A stretch of 5,797 nucleotides of DNA from Chlamydiota bacterium (lineage in GTDB: Bacteria; Chlamydiota; Chlamydiia; Chlamydiales; Rhabdochlamydiaceae): positions 1 to 5,797 of the forward strand of contig JAHFTP010000114.1 in assembly GCA_023265495.1 (NCBI GenBank), written 5' to 3'. A program made the translations under genes and the position numbers. The notes below the pieces were generated by a model. That model did not search any database, was not told where the DNA came from, and was given only the letters and a program-made list of their open reading frames with translations. This document shows positions 1-5,797 of this stretch, in pieces (within the stretch, counting starts at the first letter, position 1; every line of letters starts with the position of its first letter).

Positions 1-818
1 GTTTTGCCACACTGACTGGGAAAAGCTGCAGCTATGTACTTTTTTTCTCCGGAGGGATTTGTGATACCCAAGATTAACATATGCTCCGCAAGCCACCCCT
101 GCTCTTTTGCCATCACGGAGGCAATGCGAAGCGCAAAACTCTTTTTCCCTAAAAGGGCATTGCCCCCATAGCCACTGCCATACGACCAGATACTCTTTTC
201 CTCAGGAAAATGCACGATATGTTTCTTATCAGGAGCACAAGGCCATGCCACATCTTTTTGTCCTTCTTTTAAGGGAGCGCCCACAGAATGCATGCAAGGA
301 ACAAAAAAACCACTCTTAAGGCTATCTAGCACCTTCTTGCCAGTGCGAGTCATAATGTACATATTGCATACAACATAGAGAGAATCGGTGAGCTGCACTC
401 CAATGTGGGATATAGGAGATCCTGCAAGACCCATGCTATAAGGAATGATGTAGAGAGTCCTTCCTTCCATACAGCCTGAGAAAAGACCTAGGAGGTGTTG
501 CTTCATCTCCTTAGGATCGCGCCAGTTATTTGTAGGCCCGGCCTCTTCTTTTCTCTGTGAGCAGATGAATGTACATTCCTCCACCCTGGCTACGTCCGAA
601 GGAGAAGAGCTACAGGCAAAACTTTGTGGTCTTTTATTTGGATTTAGCGGGGTAAACACCCCTTTTTGAACAAGCTCCTGACAAAAGCGGTCATACTCCT
701 CTGAGGAGCCATCACAGAGATGAACATCTTTTGGTTTGCACAGCCGCACAGCCTCTTCTACCCAATGGATGAGAGCCACATTGCTCGTTCCCTGGCGTAA
801 GGCAGAAATACCATCCAT
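1..818 (-). CDS. pckG: GTP-dependent phosphoenolpyruvate carboxykinase, N-terminal part (cut by window edge)
   Basis: Catalyses oxaloacetate + GTP to PEP + GDP + CO2, a cytosolic entry step to gluconeogenesis. The reading frame is open for 272 codons plus two bases (AC, so Thr at 273 whatever follows) and leaves the window; about 590-600 residues are usual for the family. Hallmarks seen in order: HLCDGS (33-38), SDVARVE with the substrate-binding Arg78, EEAGPTNNW (91-99), GCMEGRT (115-121), the PEP/oxaloacetate loop YGSGYGGN (213-220) followed by LLGKK with metal-ligand Lys226, WLAEHMLILGI with metal-ligand His246, and the GTP P-loop FPSQCGKT (266-273) with catalytic Cys270 and Lys272. The start is the first ATG after an in-frame stop at 867-869, and it has a good ribosome site. 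Metal and substrate roles are assigned by alignment to vertebrate PEPCK from memory. Oddities: Gln269 where vertebrate enzymes have Ala, and Leu147 where many have Pro. Third gene of the operon, 13 bases after mreB. Confidence 0.96.
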   Translation of the reverse strand, partial: MDGISALRQGTSNVALIHWVEEAVRLCKPKDVHLCDGSSEEYDRFCQELVQKGVFTPLNPNKRPQSFACSSSPSDVARVEECTFICSQRKEEAGPTNNWRDPKEMKQHLLGLFSGCMEGRTLYIIPYSMGLAGSPISHIGVQLTDSLYVVCNMYIMTRTGKKVLDSLKSGFFVPCMHSVGAPLKEGQKDVAWPCAPDKKHIVHFPEEKSIWSYGSGYGGNALLGKKSFALRIASVMAKEQGWLAEHMLILGITNPSGEKKYIAAAFPSQCGK

Positions 819-823
819 AACGG

Positions 824-828
824 CCCCT
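824..828 (-). promoter_or_regulatory. Ribosome binding site of pckG
   Basis: On the minus strand AGGGG lies five bases before the ATG at 818, inside the 13-base gap after the mreB stop codon. It supports this ATG over any upstream non-ATG start: the frame stays open to 866 but offers no ATG or GTG there. Its position suggests pckG is translated from the mreB transcript. Confidence 0.6.
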
Positions 829-831
829 AAC

Positions 832-1929
832 TCAAGCAGCCATAGACTTGCGCTTCTTAAATTTATCTAGATATTCTAACGCCTTTCCCGTGCCAAGACA
901 GACAGCAAGAAGAGGATTTGGTGCAACAATGACCGGCAGACCTGTCTCTTTGATAAGAGCTTTGTCTAAGCCTTTAATCAAAGCACCCCCACCTGCAAGG
1001 ACCATCCCTCGTTCGACGAGGTCTGCTGCAAGCTCCGGCGGACACTTTTCCAATATGAGCTTCACACTCTCAATAATTTGCTGGATAGGCTCTGCTAGAC
1101 ATTCTCTGATCTCTACTGAATTGATTCTCTTCGTAACAGGAAGACCTGCTACTTGATCCCTTCCCCTCACTTCCATCTCTAACTCATTATCACCGAGAGG
1201 ATAGGCAGAACCAATGCTCATTTTGATCTCTTCAGCTGTTCTAGGGCCAATCATCAAATTATAGGTGCGGCGCATGTAGTTAATCACACACTCGTCAAAC
1301 TCATCACCTGCAATTCTAAGCGATCTGGCCTCTACGATTCCTCCCAAAGAAATAATAGCGATCTCTGTCGTTCCACCACCAATATCGATAATCATGTTAG
1401 CATAAGGCTCATGCACAGGAAGATCCACTCCTATCGCTGCAGCCATAGGCTCCTCAATAAGAATCACTTCTTGCGCTCCAGCTTGGAGGGCTGCATCCTC
1501 TACAGCTCTTTTCTCCACTCCCGTAATACCAGAGGGCACTGCAATCAAAATCTTGGGACGAATCAGACTTCTTGCTGGGGTCACTCTCTTAAGGAGAGCC
1601 TTTATCAACCCTTCAGCAATTTCAAAATCGGCAATGACCCCATCTTTCATAGGGCGGACAGCATGAATCTTTCTCGGTGTTTTGCCAAGCATCGCCTTAG
1701 CCTTATGGCCTACGGCCAAGACTTCGTTTGTGAGCGAATCCACCGCTACAACAGAGGGCTCTGCAAGCACGATCCCCTTACCTCTTACATAGACGAGAGT
1801 ATTGGCTGTGCCAAGGTCAATGCCAATATCGTTGGAAAATAATCCAGATAAATGGCCCACCTTTCCAAGCAAGGACTGACTGAGTCTTTGCATGAGATCT
1901 TTTACATTACTTGTATACTGTTTTGTCAT
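832..1929 (-). CDS. mreB: MreB, actin-like cell shape/division protein
   Basis: Bacterial actin homologue that polymerises with ATP on the inner membrane and directs peptidoglycan synthesis. In chlamydiae, which lack FtsZ, it is known to be needed for division. Of its 365 residues, the actin-fold landmarks are all present: phosphate-1 loop IDLGTANT (37-44), RPMKDGVIADFE (92-103), VPSGITGVEKRAVEDAA with the likely catalytic Glu144 (131-147), IEEPMAAAIG (158-167), phosphate-2 loop DIGGGTTE (182-189), and adenosine loop VLAGGGALIKG (310-320). Compared with E. coli MreB (347 residues) it starts about 22 residues earlier; this extension can form an amphipathic helix (see findings). It ends in a basic tail, KFKKRKSMAA. 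The ATG at 1929 is 13 bases after the SNF2 stop; the site before it is A-rich with only a weak GGA. The extension resembles what is reported for Chlamydia MreB, so I accept the long start. The DnaK/Hsp70 relatives are excluded by length and by these motifs. Confidence 0.97.
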   Translation of the reverse strand: MTKQYTSNVKDLMQRLSQSLLGKVGHLSGLFSNDIGIDLGTANTLVYVRGKGIVLAEPSVVAVDSLTNEVLAVGHKAKAMLGKTPRKIHAVRPMKDGVIADFEIAEGLIKALLKRVTPARSLIRPKILIAVPSGITGVEKRAVEDAALQAGAQEVILIEEPMAAAIGVDLPVHEPYANMIIDIGGGTTEIAIISLGGIVEARSLRIAGDEFDECVINYMRRTYNLMIGPRTAEEIKMSIGSAYPLGDNELEMEVRGRDQVAGLPVTKRINSVEIRECLAEPIQQIIESVKLILEKCPPELAADLVERGMVLAGGGALIKGLDKALIKETGLPVIVAPNPLLAVCLGTGKALEYLDKFKKRKSMAA

Positions 1930-1942
1930 AATTTTTTTCCGC

Positions 1943-4900
1943 TTACGTCTTGAGCAACTCTAGTACATCTTCCCATGTAAGCTTTGCAATTGCTTCATCA
2001 TCGCAGCTTACTACTTTCTTGACGAGACCTTTTTTGCGTTTCTGCATTTCCGCAATTTTTTCTTCGATTGATCCTAAGGTAATCAATTTGTAAGCAGAAA
2101 CAGAATTTTTCTGCCCAAGCCTATGCACTCTATCCGTTGCCTGGCTTTCAACCGCAGGATTCCACCACATGTCATAGTGAATCACAGTATCTGCTCCCAC
2201 AAGGTTAAGTCCTGTTCCTCCAGCCTTTAATGAAACAAGGAATACAGAGATCGACTCATCTTCATTGAATTTTTTCACTACTTCTAATCTGTTTTTGCTT
2301 GAGCCATCCAAATAAGCAAAACGGATACCCATCTGCTCGAAGTCCTCTTTCATGATTTGCAGCATGCGTGTGTATTGCGAGAAAATCACCGTTTTATGTT
2401 TTCCTTCTACCAGGGATTGAAGGAGATCTAAGAGCATATCATATTTAGCTGAATCCCCCGGCTCCGCTTTTTCCTTAGCAAAGATCGCTGGGTGACAGCA
2501 AATCTGCTTTAAACGAGTGAGTGTGGCTAGCACATGGATTTGCACTCTATCAAACCCATCCCTCTGCACAAGTTTCACAAGCTCGTCGCGCGCTGACTGC
2601 GCATAAGAGCGGTAGAGCTCCTGCTGTACTTCACTGAGCTGACAGTGATAGACAATTTCTGAAACAGGAGGAAGGTCGTCGAGCACATCGCTTTTCATCC
2701 TTCTTAAAATAAAAGGCGACACTTTCTTTTTTAAATAGTCTAAGTTTTGGGTCAGCTCTGCTCCAGTTACTCTTACATATTTCTCTACAAAACGCTCGTA
2801 TGTGCTTAAAAAACCGGGCATGAGAAAATCAAATAAGCTCCAAAGCTCATCCAAGGAGTTTTCGATAGGAGTACCTGAGAGAATCAATCTATGGTCTGCC
2901 TGTACCATCTTGACAGACTTAGCATTGCGTGTACCTCGATTCTTAATACGCTGCGCTTCATCTAATATCGCATAAGAAAAAGCAATGGTCTTATAATTTT
3001 CTATATCCTTTTGTAGCAAGGTATAAGAGGTAATCACCACGTCATAATCTTGAACATTTTCAATGATTTTTTTTCTGTTTGTCGGGATACCATCTACAAC
3101 AGCCGTTTTTAAAGAGGAATTAAACTTAGCAAACTCTTCTTTCCAGTTATACAGTAGGGACGTAGGACAGACAATAATCGCCGGGGCCGCTTTTTTCTTT
3201 TTATTGTGCTGAGAAATGGCCACAATGGCTTGTAGCGTTTTTCCAAGACCCATATCATCAGCCAGTATCCCATTCAGATACATGGACCTCAATCTTTCCA
3301 ACCACTTAACCCCTTCCAACTGATAAGATCTCAGCGTAGCATCCACATTTTTCGGAACTTCGGAGAAGGCTAGAAGTTTTTCTCCAATCATTTGCTTTCT
3401 AATATCCACAAGCTTATCGGTAATGGAAAATTTGACGGGAAGTTTTTCAAAGTGGGAGGCATCGATGTTGGCCAGACTCCAAAGAGGCCTCTTTAGGATA
3501 TGATCTTCTAAGACCTCAATCCCCAGTTCATCGAACATTTTTACAACACCAGAGATTCGGTCTAAATCAAGAACAAGGATCTTAGACATGCGTGAGCTGC
3601 CTTCACTGCCCTTCTTTGCTTTAGGCCTTGGCGCATCTAACTCAATAAAGGCCTTTCTTGTTGCCATACATTCCCAAAGGGTATCTAGTCGCACATTCTT
3701 TAATGCTCCGTGCACTTTTAAATCGATCTCATAGACGTCAATCCGATCTGTATGTTGAAGATGGAGCGTAAATGTAGATTTATCATAGATAAATTGATCT
3801 AGTAAATTTTGCGGACAATGGAACTTCACTCTATGTTGATTTCTGGGAATGATGTCTGTCATAAACTCGACAATTTTCTTCTCTGATTTAGAGATAAACA
3901 CCCCAGTTTCGCTGCTAAAGAGAAAATCCTGGAAAAGATCTTCCAAGATTTTCCTTTCCTCTACAAGGTTCCTCGCTAATATCCCCTCTTCAGATACAAA
4001 GGACATCACATCTTCAAAGGTTAAATAAGTCGATACTGCGGGTATCTTATTTTCCCCATAAAGAAAATGTAAAACAGCTTCTAACTCTCCATTTAAAAAG
4101 GAAAGCTCGCATACAGCAGATATACCTCCAGTAAAAGGAAGTGTGACAAAGTCCTCAATTACATGCATATTGGCCACTTCCGCATAGCGAGATAACTCAG
4201 GCAATGAGTTCTCCACAAAAGAGCCAAAAAGAGGTTGTGGAATGGTCATATCACGGATATGGCGCAGGTTTTTTAGATGGAGTCGAGTAATAGATAAGGG
4301 AAATCGATAATAAACACCTTTGAAAAACATCCCAGGCTTGGCACACTCAAAAAAACGAACTTCCTCCAAGGTAACCACCTGTTTTTCTACGACAACTTGG
4401 GGGTTAATCAAAATCTTATGCGTAGGAGGAGGAATGTATTCCAGAGCAAAGCGAAGACCTGCCTGATGAGGAGAAAACCGAAGGGGCGTTTCTAAACTGG
4501 TTTCGGAAAGACAGGGAAGCTGAGGCAAATCATCTTCTTGGTACACATATCCCATCTGCATGAGCTGTTGAGAAGCAATTTGATGGAGTTTCGCTAAAAT
4601 CATCCCAAATACTTCTAAGTCCACATAACCCATTCTTTGCGCTTTTTCTACTGCGCTCGTTTCTTGATATCTAGTGTGATCCATGATGACTTTGACTATT
4701 TCTTGCTCTGCCAGATCAAAAGATTGCATGGAAAAACAATATTTTTTTCCCCCTAAGAAAATAGGCTCTTCATATCTAACGGAATCAAGAAAGTTTTTTA
4801 ACTGCGGAATATGAAGCGGCTTTGATCGATAAGGAAGTCGTAGTGCCACCTGAATCTCTACAGGCCCTTTTGTTTCCCCATCGAGCTGAGAAGGCAGGGC

Positions 4901-5446
4901 AAAAACCACATTAAATTCCGCTTTGTCAATTTCTGGCTTTTCTTTCGTTCGGAAAAAGGGAGATACAGCTAATAGGTGCGCGGAAGCAATGTACTCTTGC
5001 AAAACTTGTTTTTGAAACAACCCTTCTTGCCTTTGCTCCTCTTTCGATTCCGCCTCTTTAAGCTTGCTGATTAACTCATCTTTTTCTTTCTCAGAAATAT
5101 CCTCATCGTCGGCCATTTTATCAATGTCCGTTTCTTTAGAATAGCTAACGAGGATTTTATCAATATTTTCTTCTAAGTAAAACAAGAGCGCCGCTATGTG
5201 CTGACAATCATAGTTATAAGGACAGTCGCAATCTGAATCTATAGCCTCGCATTCTAATCTATCGATCTCAATTTCGCTTTCATAGGTATTTTCATACTGT
5301 CCTACAACCTTACCACTTACCTTCATAGTCTTGCCATCTAACTGAAGAAGCTTGGCAGTCACTACCTTTTGCATTTCATGCAACTCTTTGCCTTCTTTAA
5401 GAATTGTCGATGAGAAATCTTGTCTTAACTTTCGAAAATTTAACAT
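1943..5446 (-). CDS. SWIM zinc-finger SNF2-family DNA-dependent ATPase (helicase-like)
   Basis: An ATP-driven double-stranded DNA translocase of the Swi2/Snf2 superfamily 2, expected to remodel or strip proteins from DNA; its bacterial targets are not established. The 1167 residues hold a SWIM zinc finger with Cys73, Cys75, Cys81 and His83 (C-x-C-x5-C-x-H), a charged linker (about 102-146), a long middle region (about 150-690) like the bacterial SNF2-associated domain, then two RecA-like lobes. Motifs: LRSYQLEGVKWL (705-716), Walker A DMGLGKT (731-737), VCPTSLLYNW (759-768), Walker B DEAQ (829-832), SGTPIEN (857-863), VIFSQYTRML (1020-1029), LKAGGTGLNL (1073-1082) and QATDRVHRLGQ with arginines 1106 and 1109 (1102-1112). 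All are intact, so it should be active. SNF2 proteins translocate without true strand-separating helicase activity. The ATG at 5446 follows GGA with a 6-base spacer and leaves a complete SWIM region. First gene of the operon with mreB and pckG; orthologue of C. trachomatis CT708 by context. Confidence 0.95.
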   Translation of the reverse strand: MLNFRKLRQDFSSTILKEGKELHEMQKVVTAKLLQLDGKTMKVSGKVVGQYENTYESEIEIDRLECEAIDSDCDCPYNYDCQHIAALLFYLEENIDKILVSYSKETDIDKMADDEDISEKEKDELISKLKEAESKEEQRQEGLFQKQVLQEYIASAHLLAVSPFFRTKEKPEIDKAEFNVVFALPSQLDGETKGPVEIQVALRLPYRSKPLHIPQLKNFLDSVRYEEPIFLGGKKYCFSMQSFDLAEQEIVKVIMDHTRYQETSAVEKAQRMGYVDLEVFGMILAKLHQIASQQLMQMGYVYQEDDLPQLPCLSETSLETPLRFSPHQAGLRFALEYIPPPTHKILINPQVVVEKQVVTLEEVRFFECAKPGMFFKGVYYRFPLSITRLHLKNLRHIRDMTIPQPLFGSFVENSLPELSRYAEVANMHVIEDFVTLPFTGGISAVCELSFLNGELEAVLHFLYGENKIPAVSTYLTFEDVMSFVSEEGILARNLVEERKILEDLFQDFLFSSETGVFISKSEKKIVEFMTDIIPRNQHRVKFHCPQNLLDQFIYDKSTFTLHLQHTDRIDVYEIDLKVHGALKNVRLDTLWECMATRKAFIELDAPRPKAKKGSEGSSRMSKILVLDLDRISGVVKMFDELGIEVLEDHILKRPLWSLANIDASHFEKLPVKFSITDKLVDIRKQMIGEKLLAFSEVPKNVDATLRSYQLEGVKWLERLRSMYLNGILADDMGLGKTLQAIVAISQHNKKKKAAPAIIVCPTSLLYNWKEEFAKFNSSLKTAVVDGIPTNRKKIIENVQDYDVVITSYTLLQKDIENYKTIAFSYAILDEAQRIKNRGTRNAKSVKMVQADHRLILSGTPIENSLDELWSLFDFLMPGFLSTYERFVEKYVRVTGAELTQNLDYLKKKVSPFILRRMKSDVLDDLPPVSEIVYHCQLSEVQQELYRSYAQSARDELVKLVQRDGFDRVQIHVLATLTRLKQICCHPAIFAKEKAEPGDSAKYDMLLDLLQSLVEGKHKTVIFSQYTRMLQIMKEDFEQMGIRFAYLDGSSKNRLEVVKKFNEDESISVFLVSLKAGGTGLNLVGADTVIHYDMWWNPAVESQATDRVHRLGQKNSVSAYKLITLGSIEEKIAEMQKRKKGLVKKVVSCDDEAIAKLTWEDVLELLKT

Positions 5447-5534
5447 AGATCATCCGCTTTGAATTGGTACATTGGCTCTGTCTTTCCTAAAACCCTAAAG
5501 AAAAAAACTAAGGCAGAGCTGAGCTTTTTCATGC

Positions 5535-5563
5535 TTTTTACATTTTTTACCAAACGTTAGCAA
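5535..5563 (-). promoter_or_regulatory. Possible promoter of the SNF2-mreB-pckG operon
   Basis: On the minus strand TTGCTA (5563-5558, four of six matches to TTGACA) is followed after 17 bases by TAAAAA (5540-5535, four of six to TATAAT). This would start transcription near 5528 and give a leader of about 80 bases before the SNF2 ATG. The region is so AT-rich that chance matches are likely. A second weaker pair begins at TTGTCC near 5598, with TAAAGA 17 bases further on. The location is right because it is the only intergenic DNA upstream of the operon. Confidence 0.3.
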
Positions 5564-5635
5564 GAAAAAATCTTTACTATCCATCCCTTCCATGGACAAA
5601 AAAACCTTAATAATTAGGAAAACGAGAAAAAAGAG

Positions 5636-5665
5636 ATGAAAAAAATCGAAGAGAATGGGTATCCT
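5636..5665 (+). promoter_or_regulatory. Possible promoter of tRNA-Gly
   Basis: ATGAAA (5636-5641, four of six to TTGACA), an 18-base spacer and TATCCT (5660-5665, four of six to TATAAT) would start RNA near 5672, a few bases before the mature tRNA 5' end at 5680, as is usual for tRNA genes. A-tracts lie just upstream (5619-5622 and 5627-5632) and could act as an UP element. Only weakly supported by sequence. Confidence 0.35.
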
Positions 5666-5679
5666 TTCTTTTTGCTATT

Positions 5680-5751
5680 GCGGGTGTAGCTCAGTGGTAG
5701 AGCATCACGTTGCCAACGTGAGGGTCGTGAGTTCGAGCCTCATCACCCGCT
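5680..5751 (+). tRNA. tRNA-Gly (anticodon GCC)
   Basis: Reads GGC and GGU glycine codons. The full cloverleaf can be drawn by hand: acceptor stem GCGGGTG (5680-5686) with CACCCGC (5744-5750), all seven pairs Watson-Crick; D stem GCTC/GAGC (5689-5692 and 5700-5703) with the loop AGTGGTA; anticodon stem TCACG/CGTGA (5705-5709 and 5717-5721) around loop TTGCCAA, with GCC at 5712-5714; variable loop GGGTC; T stem GTGAG/CTCAT (5727-5731 and 5739-5743, one G-T pair) with loop TTCGAGC. The discriminator base is T5751, as expected for bacterial tRNA-Gly. CCA is not encoded (the next bases are AAT), so a CCA-adding enzyme must finish the 3' end. It stands divergent to the SNF2 operon. No terminator with a T-run is visible in the 46 bases that follow, so a longer transcript is possible. 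Confidence 0.98.
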
Positions 5752-5762
5752 AATTTTAAATT

Positions 5763-5776
5763 ATATAGGTCTATAT
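5763..5776. repeat. Short AT-rich inverted repeat downstream of tRNA-Gly
   Basis: ATATAG, two bases GT, then CTATAT: a perfect 6-base inverted repeat. With only two bases between the arms it is too tight for a stable RNA hairpin and lacks a following long T-run, so a terminator is unlikely. It could be a symmetric protein site or part of an AT-rich promoter for a gene beyond the window. The rest of 5752-5797 shows no gene I can support. An ATG at 5779 opens a frame of six codons to the edge, without a clear ribosome site. Confidence 0.3.
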
Positions 5777-5797
5777 TTATGGAGCAAGACTCCGCCC

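Noticed and set aside
107..319. 70-codon plus-strand frame opposite pckG
   Set aside because: The opposite strand encodes conserved PEPCK motifs in an unbroken frame. The peptide, rich in His, Ser, Gln and Cys, resembles no family I know.
829..832. Frameshift or gene decay in pckG
   Set aside because: I translated all 818 bases by hand in one frame and found no stop. The gene only seems broken because it runs off the window.
867..869. Possible longer PEPCK start overlapping the mreB 3' end
   Set aside because: The frame is open upstream as far as the TAG at 867-869, but that stretch has no ATG or GTG. The ATG at 818 has a proper ribosome site.
848..1156. 102-codon plus-strand frame opposite the 3' part of mreB
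   Set aside because: Antisense to conserved MreB sequence, Arg/Ser/Pro-rich, no visible ribosome site or domain.
1411..1842. 143-codon open frame on the plus strand, opposite mreB
   Set aside because: It lies wholly antisense to a strongly conserved gene. Its peptide is rich in Ser, His, Asn and Cys with no recognisable motif. It is a by-product of mreB codon use.
5592..5639. 15-codon plus-strand frame (starts MDKKTLIIRK) in the intergenic region
   Set aside because: No ribosome site before its ATG, and its composition simply reflects A-rich DNA.
5636..5689. 17-codon plus-strand frame (starts MKKIEENGYP), a possible leader peptide before the tRNA
   Set aside because: It has a weak purine-rich upstream stretch, but it runs into the tRNA and stops inside its 5' end, so it is most likely chance. 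It also overlaps the proposed tRNA promoter.
5781..5797. Resemblance of the last bases (GGAGCAAGACTCCG) to a human Alu element segment, hinting at contamination
   Set aside because: The match is very short, interrupted relative to the Alu text I remember, and lies in otherwise consistent bacterial DNA.

Overview
The window looks like a piece of a chlamydial (phylum Chlamydiota) chromosome. The reasons are the gene set and order: a SWIM/SNF2-type ATPase, an MreB with an extended N-terminus, and a GTP-type phosphoenolpyruvate carboxykinase (PEPCK), head to tail on one strand. To my knowledge this is the order in Chlamydia trachomatis (CT708-mreB-pckG). I compared proteins from memory only. I cannot say whether the source is a Chlamydiaceae species or an environmental relative.

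Layout. On the minus strand, reading right to left, lie the SNF2 ATPase (5446-1943), mreB (1929-832) and the N-terminal three- to four-tenths of pckG (818 to base 1, running off the window). Each junction is a gap of exactly 13 bases with no room for a terminator, so I read the three genes as one operon. A 233-base AT-rich intergenic region (5447-5679) separates this operon from a plus-strand tRNA-Gly(GCC) at 5680-5751, transcribed divergently. It probably holds both promoters. The last 46 bases are AT-rich, contain a short inverted repeat, and give no supportable gene.

How the genes work together. No shared pathway is obvious. The SNF2 protein should be an ATP-driven DNA translocase acting on nucleoprotein. 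MreB builds the actin-like filaments that direct peptidoglycan synthesis at division, a central role in chlamydiae because they lack FtsZ. PEPCK makes PEP from oxaloacetate for gluconeogenesis. The shared operon may simply be inherited gene order.

The window is mostly ordinary core chromosome. All three proteins keep the key residues I could check, and I see no frameshift, insertion sequence, CRISPR array, phage gene or other sign of transfer. The points worth a second look are the MreB N-terminal extension, the charged linkers and zinc finger of the SNF2 protein, a P-loop variation in PEPCK, and small signals in the intergenic DNA. I did not find convincing evidence of an undescribed system.
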